From Terebella lapidaria (lineage: Eukaryota > Annelida > Polychaeta > Terebellida > Terebellidae), in assembly GCA_949152475.1 (NCBI GenBank), contig CASCJZ010000497.1:28537-92536 (forward strand): 64,000 nt of DNA, written 5' to 3'. Positions within the stretch are counted from its first letter, which is position 1. Every line of letters begins with the position of its first letter. The notes under the pieces were generated by a model. The model worked only from the letters and a program-made list of their open reading frames with translations. It did not search any database and was not told where the DNA came from. Shown piece by piece: positions 1-12,600 of this stretch. Position numbers and translations under genes: made by a program.

Positions 1-2820
1 ATAAAACTGGTTTAAAAGCATGTTTATGATGCTGATTGACACAGGCGCTAAAGAGTCAACCGGGATTCGGAGAGAGACGCTACGATCTGACCTCACCTAA
101 ATGACGAGAACTGTTCCCATAGTAACACCTCAAACTAGGAGATGTATATAAGATCCACGAGAGAGAGGGACGCCCCAGCACCGTGTGACGTCAGTGTACT
201 CACTAAAACCCAGACAAGTCATCGAGCTAAAAGCTGGATGTACGTCGGTCCCAGCCGATGCACGTGTTGAGAGGGTGGTGACGCAAACAAACGGTGTCAA
301 AAACTCCAAGTGGATCCAGTTATGAATTTGGTTTACCTTCTCTGTCTTCTAATTTATGCGTGGAAAATCACGTCAAGGATTTTATGTACTAGTAAATGAA
401 CCAACAACGGCAGTCAAAGGAATTGATAGTAATACATAATTACAGGTGCACAACACGCAGGTAGATACTGATGAACTGTATATTTGACATAAATTAGAAA
501 AATAAAAACGCCCTGCTCACTCCTAAGTATCACTGGCTAGTGAATCAAAATGTGATCAAATTATTAACTAGAGAATGTCAAATCATTCGTGGTTTTACAA
601 CCGAATGAAGTCCAGTATACTACTTAACGTAGATACCAGTATAGTATGGGAATGTTATTTCGTGTAGGAACAAATACATTGTATATAATATAGTGCATAT
701 ATGGCTCTTGTATATAGAATCTTGTACAGATGCTCATGATCACAATCTTCTCATACCTGACTCTAGTGTATTGTATATATATATATGTATATTGTATATA
801 TATCTATGCTCAAAGTGATGTACGTTGTACAGACTTTCCAGTTGTAAAATGAATCACGTGCTTGATGACAACAATCCTACAAATATTGAGATTAGCACCA
901 CTGTAAATATCGTAAATAGTTGGATATGATATTAATATTATTATTGTTGGTGAGAATTCATATATGTGTTGTCATAGCGACGCTAGTGTGTAATATATAT
1001 ATATGTGTAAGCAGTTGTGATATCGTTACATATATTGACAACATACGAGTCTTTGTTTTGTGCAGGACACTTCAAAATATGTGACCATTTATTTAGTATT
1101 CATAATATTTTTTCATTTTGAATCCTTCCTTATTATGATGTGCTGATGTTATATTGTGTCATCATTAGGCCTATATTTACCCACCTAATCCTAATTTATT
1201 GCAGTCTATATTGTATGACATCAAACATTTGCATATTCCATGATATTTTCTCACATTTTTGGTTGTTACAATTGAAATTGTCGATTACTATTAGTTATGT
1301 TGTTGAATAAAAAATCAATACAAGTTAATATCTATTTCTTCGATTGTTTGGTGCAATATCAACTTTCCTTTCTTACTTGTACAGGGCTAGATATATTATC
1401 TTATAAATTAACGAATACAACAACGAATATTTTGTTCCGAATGAATTACGATCTTTGAAGTCTAACATATACTGGAATGAAATCATACCATATTTTATAC
1501 CATGTCTTATTCATACCATATTTTCTTCGATCTTTATTGAGAAAACAATGAGAGTCTGGAATGATAATGATAACTGATGTTTCTGGGATTATGATACTCT
1601 GGGAATATTTCAGCGATTCAACTCCTGAACATTATTTGAACACAGCAGCTAATGATTAGACGCAAGGTTTTTGGACCTGTTGATTTTCCTTGTATGATCA
1701 AAACAGAACATTGATGTACTATTATTTAAACTATCACAGTTTCTGCTCGAAATGCAGAGGTTATGATGTGGGAAGGCTCTTTTTAGTTTGTATGCTTGTA
1801 GGACAACCATTTCCCTTTCTACATGTAAGTTTCCAAGATGAAATAAGCTTTCACTGGGCGGCGCACAACTGAGTAAATCGGCCCTTCATTTTGGCGTTTG
1901 TTTCTCGAGGTATTCGCGAGGTGTCAGTCAAATGCTCAGCAAACGATCTATTCCTACAAATTACATTGATTTTTAAAAAATAGTTTAGAAGTCATACTTT
2001 CCAGCAGAACATTACAATGGAAGTGTTTCTTAATGGTGTAAAGTGACCTTGTTGCAGGTTTTCAGCTTTAAATTTGTATTCATGGCTGCGTTCGATTCCA
2101 ATCGTTCTTGTATTTTAGGTGTATTCTATATATTCTTGACTATCTTCACAATTTTCATACACCGGAGTTGAATGTATTTGCAGTTGTTTATTTACCCTTT
2201 TCATACGTGAAAGCGAATATTTTTTTTATCTAGGTAACTCCTTACATATAGTTGTCCACATTGTAGCCCGCTACTCTCAATCGAACGGCTTTCATAACGA
2301 GGCGGCCACAAATTATCACTGGGTAGATGCGGAACGATGACGTGTACGTTTGAACAGTTTACGATACACACGTTTCATGGCGGACATACAGTACAAGACA
2401 AATTGCTCGGACATAACTCCTCGGGCATATACTGTTATGAGTGTTATCAGTCCATACCGATCATGTTTTCTAAGATTCAAAGTTGAACAAACATATCAAA
2501 AGCTCGATAATTTTATCCAAACCTGTCACATATAAAGCGAATGTGTGCAATACGGAGGATATACGTGTTGTACGTGTATTTTTCCAATCAGAGTAAGTAA
2601 ATTCTATACATGTACGTTATTTCATGACGGATGTAGAGAAATGTGACGTTTGATTTTTAATTTTGTGTGCAATAGGTCTGGGGCTAGATCTAAATGTTTC
2701 CTTCAATCACGTAGCAAAATGTTACTCTATATGTTTCAATACGGAGCAGATAGTCGATATGCGTGTGAGATCTGCAGAAAATCAAACGAATATTCAGTGT
2801 GGTAACTTTACAGGGAGTTA
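1..2820. other. AT-rich region without a recognisable gene
   Basis: I see no gene I can name here. The sequence is AT-rich with short TATATA runs near 775-810 and 990-1010 and no convincing long reading frame. At the left edge, 22-111 in the + direction reads a short peptide containing LIDTGA, the active-site signature of retroelement aspartic proteases. From 153 to 325 a second frame is open for 57 codons without a Met. A TATATAAG sits at about 145 and a palindromic TGACGTCA at 186-193. These could be the end of a decayed retroelement or a promoter, but each signal is too short to call. Confidence 0.5.
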
Positions 2821-3871
2821 AACTAGATGCCTCCGGTCGCCTACGACCGCTTGGGTGTATCCCCCATGGCCCTATAATCCCTGTTGCCCAAAATATATTA
2901 CTGATAAGTGTGAAAAACTAGAGTAAGGGTAAAAAATATTAACAGAGAAATGTGAAATCTTAAGCCACAACTGGATCAGTCATCGGCCGCCAATTTTAGC
3001 AAAAAAAGAAAAGAAAATTGCGTCGTCACATCACTTTTTCGGGGACCCCAATAACCAGAACCATAATAATTTTTTTGGTCTTGTATTTACTGTGGTCAAT
3101 AATAGACTTAACTGGCAAAAAATAATGTTAACATATTTGGATACAGCCATAAAATCTTTACTGAACAAAGCCTTCACCTTGTTGAGCCCAATAATAAATA
3201 TTTCTTGTCTCAATTATTTTCATTGTGGTCAATAATAGACTTAACAAGTAACAATAATGTTAACTTATTCGGTTACACCCAGGAATGTCTACTGCACAAA
3301 ACCTTTACCTTGTTGAGCCCAATAATAAATATTTCTTGTCTTAACTATTTTCATTGTGGTCAATAATAGACTTAACTAGTGAAAATAATGTTAACTTATT
3401 CGGTTACAGCCATGAAATCTGTACTGGACAAAACTTTTACCTAGTTGAGCTTGATAATAAATGTTGCTCATCTTAACTATTTTTATTGTGGTCAATAATA
3501 GACTTAACTAGTAAAACTAAAGTTAACTTATTCGATAATATTGTTCTGTCTTCACCAAAAACATCAGTTCTCCATTCTGAAAAAGAATCCAGTGCCATTT
3601 GCTTTCACAGTACAGGGTATTGTAGTGATCACAGATGTCAAAGTGAGTATTTTAAAGTTCGTTATAACATGTATAAGTTAGTCCATTAACTATTTAATAT
3701 TTATTCAATCGTTCTGAAAAACAACAGGTTTCGTGTGACGGTTTTTCTCATCGAGCCTGTGCGATTTCGTCATCATTGGTCAAAAACTCCCACTCGTACA
3801 GCGTTCACAAGCCATGTGTGTTAAACAGGCTAATTTAAGCACAAAATGTGTCGCCAATCGGCCAATTTGGT
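2821..3871 (+). repeat. Interspersed repeat family X, copy 1 (interrupted by gypsy element 1)
   Basis: The segment opens with AACTAGATGCCTCCGGTCGC and a cluster of CGCCTACGACCGC. The same opening recurs at 33053. Its later part (3690-3871) matches 36683-36860, including the stretch ending in AATCGGCCA..TTGGT. The + strand gypsy LTR begins directly after TTGGT at 3872. Sequence resembling the rest of this repeat reappears at 31440, right of the gypsy composite, and in uninterrupted form at about 36900-37050. No protein is encoded. The family looks non-autonomous, and its true ends are uncertain. Confidence 0.6.
3040..3560 (+). repeat. Tandem repeat, about 132-bp unit, four copies
   Basis: The phrase GTGGTCAATAATAGACTTAA occurs four times at about 3092, 3224, 3356 and 3487, giving a period near 132 bp. 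Other shared phrases are TTGAGCCCAATAATAAAT and GTTAACTTATTCGGTTACA. The copies differ by a few percent. A related degenerate block is found near 33160-33560 inside copy 2 of family X, so the tandem block is part of the dispersed repeat. Confidence 0.8.
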
Positions 3872-4635
3872 TGTAACTGTAGTGATTTTAGTGACAGTAA
3901 CTCATGTCCCTCCCGCGCACTACACATTTCCATCACAACATATACATTCTACTTGACTTACATACAGAACAGGTACACGCTATACGATTACAAGCATAAA
4001 CTTTACCGGAACCATGTATACAAACACAGGTCAAACCCCGTGCATCTGCGGCCCCGTTTACTCCGTACACTCGACCCAGTATATTCGGCCTTGACCTTCA
4101 CACACCCACACAGAAATCACGTGCACAGCTACAAGCAAAACATGTCAAGACACGCACCGGGGAATCCCACTTTCCCGGTGAGATCAGCATCTACCCACAT
4201 ACAGTCAGCCAATCACAACACCGCATACATTTGGCGGGAAATCTACAGACACATGTTTCCCCGGCCCCGCAGATTCTGAGAGTTGAGTAGTTGTCATCCC
4301 AGTGAACGGACGTAATACCGAAGCAGAGGGATATTGGATATATATATCCAATTCATATAAGAATTGGATATATATAAACTGTGTGTTATAAAAGTGCTGT
4401 ACGAGGACTATCTATGAAAATTATTGAAGTGGAATATTATATAAGTGGAATATATATTGACTGGGATAAAATCACCGGACGTAGATGAGCGAGTCGGCCC
4501 TGTTGTAGTGTGTGTGCTACATTAAACAGTTTCATCCAATAAACTATTGAATTGAACTGCCGGCCTTTTGAACCACACAGCGACCCAGATAAACGTTTCG
4601 GCCTGATACGGGCCTGAAGAACCGTATTCTTCACA
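3872..4635 (+). repeat. 5' LTR of gypsy element 1
   Basis: The LTR starts TGTAACTGTAGTG and ends TTCTTCACA just before a primer-binding site. Its first ~190 bp match 27010-27206 (3' LTR) with few differences. It contains an AT-rich inverted repeat at about 4325-4375 and a TATA box at 4387-4393. An AATAAA at about 4539 is consistent with the polyadenylation signal of the R region. Length is 764 bp. The reading frame of 143 codons inside (3848-4279) is incidental. Confidence 0.85.
4387..4393 (+). promoter_or_regulatory. TATA box of gypsy 1 5' LTR
   Basis: TATAAAA sits about 250 bp before the end of the LTR and downstream of an AT-rich inverted repeat. This is a usual position for the Pol II promoter of a gypsy LTR. 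Transcription would start about 30 bp further on. Confidence 0.55.
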
Positions 4636-4636
4636 T

Positions 4637-4654
4637 TGGCGCCGTAGACCAGGA
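4637..4654 (+). other. Primer-binding site of gypsy 1
   Basis: TGGCGCCGTAGACCAGG follows the LTR end after one extra T. Starting with TGG fits priming by the CCA end of a host tRNA. I did not identify the tRNA. The second gypsy element has a similar site (TGGTGCCGTGACCAGG), so the two belong to related lineages. Confidence 0.7.
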
Positions 4655-4694
4655 TCTGAGCTAGTCTCGGATCTTCGACCCAGACCGACCGGCA

Positions 4695-6590
4695 GTGATG
4701 GCATTGGCCCCGGGAGCATCCCGCGGTGAGCCGCTCGACCCCACGGATGATGAAGTGACGATCAATCCGAATCCGGCCTTCCGACCTTCCGGCCCTCGCT
4801 CAGTTGTCATGAGCGATACGGTCCCGCTGTCGCAGGAGCAACAACCGACCAGCCTGTTCGACTCCTTTGGTGACCATTCGACCCTGAGATCGTCTTCGCC
4901 GCCTGTCGACCTCGTACAGGAGTTCCTCGACGAAGACCCGCTTGCGCCTCTGCACACAGTAAGTGACATCCTGAGTGCACAAGCTAGGGCGTATTCGGCC
5001 ACGTTGGCCAGAACGACCCAGAGAGTATCAAACTTTGCCGACAGAAATCGTATCGACCCAGAACATTCAATGTTAAACGTTCGGCCAGTAACCATAGATA
5101 CATCGATGGTTACACACCCACCGAGTAACTCCCGGATACGACAGTGGGTTTGTCAGACTGATAATGCTCCAGAACTGATTCCGCCGAGTGCTTATTCGGC
5201 GTCCCGACCCCTGGCGCCATCAATGACGCCGAGACAGCACGACCCCGCACCAGAGATGTACTCATGCATACCGACCGAGCCAACGGTGGTAGAGTACGCC
5301 CGACCCAACCAGGAGAAAGCGACCACCGGGAGCATCCCAGTAGCGACCGTGGATCAGATCGCGACATCTCCAAGACCACAACGACCCAGCGACGCGACCG
5401 TAGAACCTCCCGCCTCCACACGGCAAGCGCGACTGCGACAACAGCCATTTACGTCAAGTTGCCGACCACTCGACCCCGATACGTCGACCACCGATGCATG
5501 CGATCCCGCGCCGACCACGCACCGACCGTCGCCGACCATCGGAGAGCAACAACGCTTCGCCCCGCCGCAATCTCACTCAGTATATCCGGAGCTTTGAACT
5601 GTTCACGGCGGCCTTCGCATATACCGACCTCAATAAAACGACCACATTCCGGTGCACGCTGCGCGGTCGCGCCGAAGCGCTGGCTCTGAACATTCCAGTT
5701 GAGACTCCCTGGGAGGAGTTCCGTCGCCGACTTTTGGAGGGCTGGGAGCCCGCGCCCCGTCGACAGTCCAAACGGGACGATTTCCCGTTCCTCAAGCGGG
5801 AACGAAAGGAGGACGCGGAGCACTACCTGGAGCGACTTCAAGCTCTGGCTGAACAGGTTTTCGACGACGTCACACCAGAGTCGCGACAGCGAACCGTGAT
5901 TTCGCAATTCGTCAACGGCCAACCCGACCCCATTGCAGATACACTGTGTGTCTTCACCTTCAATAGCTATGGTGAGGCACTAATGGCCGTCCTCAAGGCT
6001 GAGAGTCGCCAGCAGAGGACAAACAAAGATCGTCGTCGGGGCACGCGACGTGCCGACATCTCCGCGAGCGGATATGCGGAGGACGACCCTGTCAACGAAG
6101 AACTGTCTTGTGCCATGGGACAGGTCACTCAGTGGGAGACACCGACCCCTGAGCAAATTGCGGCCTATTACGACCCTGCTGACAGTGATACGACCGGCTT
6201 ACAGGGATGTGATGAACACTCTGTGCCAGCCTGCTCACGTGAGTGGGTGGCTGAAGCGTTTCAGTGCGTCCTTAGTGACGATAACGGACTATGTGAAGGA
6301 ACAGCCATCTACTCTGTCTTGCGAACCATGGCCCCGATTAAAGGTGATCGACCCCCACAACCCGGACGGCCCATAGTATGCTTCTTTCGTAAGAAGCCCG
6401 GCCATCGCTGGATGTGATGTTTTCAGCTCAAGGACGTGTTAGTGCGCAATGGTATGAGGCCACTGACATTTCGACCCAGTGGTCCTAGTACTGACCGAAG
6501 GACAGATCAAGTGTTGTCAGTACCTAAACAGGCCTGCAACCAAACTAAATCGACCCCACCAGCGATTCCAGCCCAGCCGCTAAACCGGTA
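4695..6590 (+). pseudogene. gag: gag of gypsy 1 (frameshifted, broken zinc knuckle)
   Basis: Gag would form the particle and bind the element RNA. Two overlapping frames carry it. 4695-5597 encodes a Pro/Ser/Thr-rich, probably disordered N-terminal part. The frame of 5494-6417 encodes the retrotransposon Gag core, with a helical stretch containing YLERLQALAEQVF and FVNGQPDPIADTL. The switch lies around 5560-5580. The knuckle near 6382-6420 reads C-F-F-R-K-K-P-G-H-R-W-M and then a TGA at 6415-6417, so the second Cys is Arg and a stop falls before the last Cys. The frame then continues with CFQLKDVL to a TAG near 6588. The element therefore had a CCHC Gag, now broken. The ATG at 4695 follows the primer-binding site by about 40 bp; a second Met at 4698 is equally possible. 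Confidence 0.75.
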
Positions 6591-6662
6591 GAGGAAGGTG
6601 CTGAGGAGCAAGGGCCTTCCGGACAACAGAGCAATGTTCCCCGCTCCACACCTGCGGTTGTC

Positions 6663-8578
6663 ATGACTACCGCACCGGTATCGACACCAGTTATGACTCC
6701 GCAGCCGGCCCAGCCCACACCTCAGCTCCTTGAAGGGGTGTTTACCAAGTGCCATGTTCCGACCCCGACGCCGGCTCCTTTTCATGAAGGGGTGTCTGCA
6801 CCGCAGCCGCAACGACCTCCACGTGGAAATCGTCGTCCTGAAGGGGTGTCGCCCCCGACTGCCGATGGCACCGAAACGGACAGTATGTCCGAGGTTGAAT
6901 GGATTTCCGACGATGGCGGATTCTACGCCTTCCCATATGGACCGGAACCCAAGTTGCCGCCCCTGCACATGCTTTTCAAGCCGCCGCCAGACGACCCCGC
7001 TGTACCGCTTATCATAGACAATTCCCAAGCGGCCCAAGAGTGCTGGAAGTTGTCAGTACGTGTTGGTGATAAGGCAATGCAAGCTGTACTCGACTCCGGA
7101 GCGCAGATCTCATTGCTCCGTCGTGACCAACTCCGACACGTTCCCGCCGACCAACGGCAGTTACGACCCACTTCGGCCACGATTCGTGATGTCAATGGAC
7201 ACTCGAGCCCAATCGATGGACTGATCGACGTTCCAATTCAGGTCGGAACTAACCATATGGTGGTGACATTTTGTGTGGCCGACATACATGACGGCATGAT
7301 CCTCGGGATGAACTTCTTTCGGCAAGCTCACGCTGTAGTGAACTATGGTGAGGGGACAATACAGGTTCACAAAGAAATCCTGTTTGCGCACAAAGACATT
7401 GAGGCCAACGTCGTCAGAATGGCCGTGCGCCGAGCCGTCACCGTCCCTGCACGCAGCGAAGCAATAGTGGAGCTGGTCCCAACCTCCAGAGTTCGGGTTC
7501 GTCGACACCCGTGGATAGTCCAGCCACTGACGGCCTTTCCCGAGGAAACCGACCTCATCATGGGAAGAACACTAACGACCCTGGATCGGCAATGCATAAA
7601 AGTGTCAGTAGTCAATCCGGCAGATACTGACATTACCCTCACTCGTTCTGACCCCGTTGCGATAGCCAGCCCCATTGAGAGCATCGTTGGAGCTCTACCA
7701 AGACCCAGGGAGGAACCCGACCCGTCCACGGTAGACGCCAGTCATTACCGCGACCTGCCGCCATATCTACAGGAGATGGTGGATCGCGCCGGACTAGCGC
7801 CGGAGCAGCATCGACGTTGCGCCAACCTTGTCCACCAGTACCAGGACACTTTCATGCACCCGAACGGACAATTGGGGAGGACTCAAGTCGTCCAACATCG
7901 CATTGACACTGGCAACTCGGCCCCGATTCGGCAGCGACAGCGTCGCGTCCCTCAGACGCAGCAAAGCATCATCGATGAGGAGGTCGACAAGATGTTTCGC
8001 CTGGGGTGTATTGAGCCGTCAGATTTGCCTTGGAGCTCGCAAGTGGTGCTCGTGCGGAAAAAGAACGGCCAAGTACGTTTCTGTGTCGACTATCGGCTCC
8101 TGAATGATGTGACTCGCAAAGACTCCTATCCTTTGCCTAACATTCAGGATACTCACGACGCCCTGGCGGGCGCCACATACTTTTCGGCCCTGGACCTGGC
8201 CTCCGGTTACTGGCAGGTCGAAGTGGACCCCACCAACAGACCGAAAACTGCCTTCGCCACAAGGAAGGGACTGTACCAGTTTAAGGTCATGCCATTCAGC
8301 CTTAGCAACGCCCCGTCAACTTTCGAACGGCTTATGGAGACCATACTCCGCGGTTACTTGTGGACCCGGTGTATGTGCTATCTCGACGACGTCATAGCTT
8401 ACGGCAGAACATTTGACCAGGCACTCGCAAACTTGGAAGCGGTCCTGGATCGAATCAGATCGGCAGGCTTAAAACTTCAGCCCAAAAAGTGCGAACTGTT
8501 CCAAAGGGAAATCTTGTACTTGGGATTCATAGTTAGCGGCCAAGGTATCCGAGTCGACCCCAACAAAGTTAAAGCCAT
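6663..8578 (+). pseudogene. pol: pol of gypsy 1, part 1: protease and reverse transcriptase
   Basis: The frame opens with a Pro-rich linker. At residue 141 it shows AVLDSGAQISLL, the aspartic protease active site (Asp144), with the matching ILGMNFF motif near 213. RT follows from about 430: VRFCVDYRLLN, FSALDLASGYWQV (Asp511) and CYLDDVIAY (catalytic Asp575/Asp576), then YLGFIVSGQGI. These are standard Ty3/gypsy features. The frame is open until the BEL/Pao element inserts after GCCAT at 8574-8578, cutting the protein just after the motif DPNKVKAI. RT thumb and RNase H resume at 15787 in the same frame. Product would be truncated, so I call it a pseudogene although this half has no internal stop. 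Confidence 0.9.
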
Positions 8579-9274
8579 TATAGAGACTAGAAGGATGATT
8601 TTCAACTTTTATTGATGAACGACGATTGACTGAAACAGACATAAAAAATACTCGTGAGACACATACAGAGATATTGAACATTATGACACATACACGACTG
8701 AAATCTGGTTGAAACGTTATGATGTTTCCTTGTACTTGTAAATAAACAATATACTTGAACTGACAGACACTTGGAGTATTCTTGTAAATTTTTTAATATA
8801 ATTCAAAGTACCAAAACTACACTGTTACTGAAATTCACAAACCAATATAGTCCAGCTATGTATAATTTTATATAACTATTCAGTATTTACCTTGTGAGAA
8901 CTATTTTATGACACTGGGAAAATATAATGTGAAAATTACTGTGATATGACAGGTGCGTTACACGTGCGCACATGTTACCATGAACTATGAAAACTGACAA
9001 CCTGATTTAAACCTTTTGGACATGAATATATATTATTACTACTACCACGAAAACATTATAGAAAGGAAACAAACCATTCTTTATACTGTCTGGGAGGTGA
9101 ATATGACTTGTATTTAACATGTACTTGAACATTGCAACTTGGACAACTTTTTAGCGTGCACGAATCTCGGAAAACGGAAACAACACATTACACTCAGAAC
9201 ACCGACCACAAGTATGGATACGATGACGAAAAATAAACACCGACTGTAAGAAAAAATGAAGTCCGTCTCTTACA
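8579..9274 (-). repeat. 3' LTR of the BEL/Pao element
   Basis: 696 bp, starting TATAGAGACTAG on the + strand and ending GTCTCTTACA. It is about 99% identical to 15092-15786. In the element's own orientation it is the downstream copy. The 12-bp block just inside its left end is shared exactly with the other copy, which fixes the boundary. Confidence 0.95.
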
Positions 9275-9286
9275 CCAGCCCCCTAA
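9275..9286 (-). other. Polypurine tract of the BEL/Pao element
   Basis: On the minus strand the bases directly before the 3' LTR read TTTAGGGGGCTGG, a short purine-rich run. It is in the position where plus-strand DNA synthesis is primed. Confidence 0.5.
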
Positions 9287-9620
9287 ATGCGGCTTGTACC
9301 AGGAGCACTTACATGAATATACGAAAATATAATGAACATCGGAAATATTCAATCTTATACTTTGAACACAGTACTGATAAGTTGATAACAGGATTTCATT
9401 CCACCAATTGCCACACATATAATATTATTTTGCATACAATCATACAATATACTTCTTAGTTAACCGCAATAAGGCACACTTATCACAATACTCTTATCAT
9501 GTTCACTTATTACCATATTTGTACTTCACCATATACAAAGGTAAACATAATCTTATTTGTATCAGTCAAAACATTCATGAAATTAATCAACACATACAAA
9601 CTTATTCATGTACACACAAA

Positions 9621-12600
9621 TTAGTCAGCTTCAAGCAATAAACACAACTTGTGGATGGGGCGCTCCAACAAGGCAGATCTGGTTCGCACCTGAGCCGACC
9701 TGACCAGTCCCTGGCGATCTTTCTTTACGCTGTGCACACGGCCCATGATCCAACAATTCCTCTGATTGTCCAGTGTCAGGACGACATCTCCTTCTGTGAT
9801 GTTTCTGCGGACCCTTGTCCATTTCTGTCTTTCTTGTAGTAGGTGGAGGTATTCGCGCTGCCAGCGCTTCCAAAAACAATCTGCCAGATATTGAATCTGC
9901 CTCCATCGTCGCCTTGCGTAGTTGTCGTTTTCATCGAATACTCCTGCTGGCATGATTGTTGAAGCGTACACTAGAAGCAGGTGGTTTGGAGTAAGAGCTT
10001 GGATGTCGTGAGCATCTTCGGAGACGACTGTGATGGGCCTGTTGTTCAGGATACTTTCTACCTCGCAGAACAATGTTTGGAGCCCTTCGTCATCCATATG
10101 CAGTACTTGTTCGTGAAGCAATGCATACATGACCTTCCGCACTGTCCGGATGAGCCTCTCCCACACCCCGCCAAAGTGTGAGGCCGACGGAGGGTTGAAA
10201 TGCCATTGGATTCTAGGTGCAAGGTCATTGGCAATTTTGGAGTGATTCCATCCTTGTAGACTTTCTCTCATTTCTCGTTCCGCACCAACCAGGTTGGTAC
10301 CGTTGTCGGAGGTGATGGACTCGACATTTCCTCGTCGAGCCAGAAATCGTCTTATGGCACAGATGCACGAGTCTGCACTCAGCGAGTATGCCACCTCGAG
10401 GTGCAATACTCGAGACGTGAAACACGTGAAGATGACCCCGTAGCGCTTTATGGATACCCGACCACGTTTCACTTCGATGGGCCCGAAGTAGTCCACTCCT
10501 GTATGCGTGAATGGCGGTTTGTCTGGCTCTAGACGCTCTGACGGCAAGTTTGCCATTTTCTGTGTGCATGTAGTGGCCTTGTACCTGCGACATGTGACAC
10601 ACTTGGACGTGATGGCCTTGCAGAGTGAACCGATCTTGGGAATCCAGAAGACTCTCCTGACCTCAGATATCATGGCGTTCTTCCCTAGATGTCCAACCTT
10701 CCTGTGTGTGTCCCTCAGAATGAGTTCACTGATTCTTGACTTGCATGGGATGATGACTTGATGCTTGGCCGTGAAGTCCAGTGTCGAACTCTGTAGACGA
10801 CCTCCAACTCGCATGACTTGATTCTTGATAAATGGGTCAAGTTTTCGCAGGGTACTGGATGCTTTAACGTGATCTCCATTCAGCAGATCCGTTATCTCCT
10901 TAACATAGTATCTCTTCTGTTCATGTTGAACAATCAAAGTCTCTGCCCGATCAATGTTTTCTTGTAACAAGATGGGTTCAGTGTTGAGGTTCTTGGCTTT
11001 CTTGGATCTTGTGTTGTATCGATGGCGCTTGATTCGTGTAGCTTGCAGTATCCATCCTAGGATGCGTTTGGCCTTCTGCCAGGTCGAGCTTCTGGAGAGT
11101 ATTTGACTGATCACTGACGACTCATTGTCAGAAGTCTCGGTCGTCATTGCATTTGATGTGTATCTTGAATTGGATTTCACTTCTTTGTCATCCTCTGGAA
11201 GTATAATGACATCTGGTATTTCCGGCCAGTTACTTTCTGGTTCCCTAAGGAAAGATGGTCCCTGGAACCAATCCGAATTCTGGATCAGAGTAGCAATGTT
11301 CGTGCCTCGTGATGCCTTGTCAGCTGGATTACACTCGGATCTCACATAGTGCCACTGGCTTGGATCTGTGTGGTTCCTGATGACTGTAATTCTGTTGGCG
11401 ACAAAAGTGTAGAATCGAGCTGTTTCATTGTTGATGTATCGAATAACGGCCATGCTATCTGTCCAGAAAACCTGTGGTGCAGTCAGGTCCAACTCCTCTG
11501 TGACCTTCTGACTCATCCTGACTGCCACCACAGCTGCCGTCAGCTCCAACCTTGGCACTGTTATCTTTTTGAGGGGGGTCACTCGTGACGTTGCCATCAG
11601 CAGATTGCAGATTACGCCACCAGATGCATCTTCAAAGCGTATGTAGCAAGCCACCCCATATCCAGATTCACTGGCGTCTGAGAAGAAATGCAGTTGTGTG
11701 TCTGCATTTGTGTTTAGGTTACTTGGCCTGATGGATCTTGGCACTGTTAGCTTGCAGAGATCTTGTAGTTGTAGAAGCCAGCTGCTCCACCTTTCCATGA
11801 GTGACCTCGGTAATTCATCATCCCACTGCAGACCGAGGCTACAGGCCTCCTGCAGAATGATCTTGGCTTGCAGGGTGAAGGGTGCCGCCATTCCGAGCGG
11901 GTCGAACACCGAGCTCACGACTGACAGGATGGCTCGTCTTGTAGGCTGACAGCTTCTGGGAATGACGTCGAAGGTGAACTGGTCATGCTGAATGTCCCAG
12001 AGTACACCAAGGGCATGTTCTGGTGGGAACTGTTCAAAGCTGATTGTCGTGAGGTCTTTCGCTCTTTCACTTTCTGGAATGCTCTGTAACACTTCTAAGT
12101 TGTTGGATGTCCATTTTGTCACTCGAAAACCTCCTAGTGAACACATAGCAGAGACTTCTTGTACCACCTGGCATGCTTTTTCTGGACTTGTAAGAGCGAC
12201 GAGAAAGTCATCTACATAGAAGCTATTTCTCATGCTGTCTCTACTCTGTTTAGAGAACTGGTCCCCATAGTGGTCGACAACTCGTCTCAGGGCAAAGTTG
12301 GCCACGCTGGGAGATGACACTGCCCCGAAGAGGTGAACTGTCATCCTGTAGACCTCTGGGTTTCTTGAAGTGTCACCACCGGGCCACCAAAGGAACCGTA
12401 AGCTGTCACGGTCTTCTTGTTTTACTTTCACCTGATAGAACATCTTCTCGATGTCCCCCATGGCTGCCACTGGTGCAGACCTAAACCTGAGCAGAACCCC
12501 AATCAAGTTGTTTGTCAGGTCTGGTCCCTTCATGAGGACGTCATTCAGACACACGCCCTGGTATTTTGCCCTACAGTCAAACACCATGCGGATCTTTTCT

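Noticed and set aside
3848..4279. 143-codon frame over the gypsy 1 LTR start
   Set aside because: It crosses the LTR boundary, has no domain, and is explained by LTR sequence.
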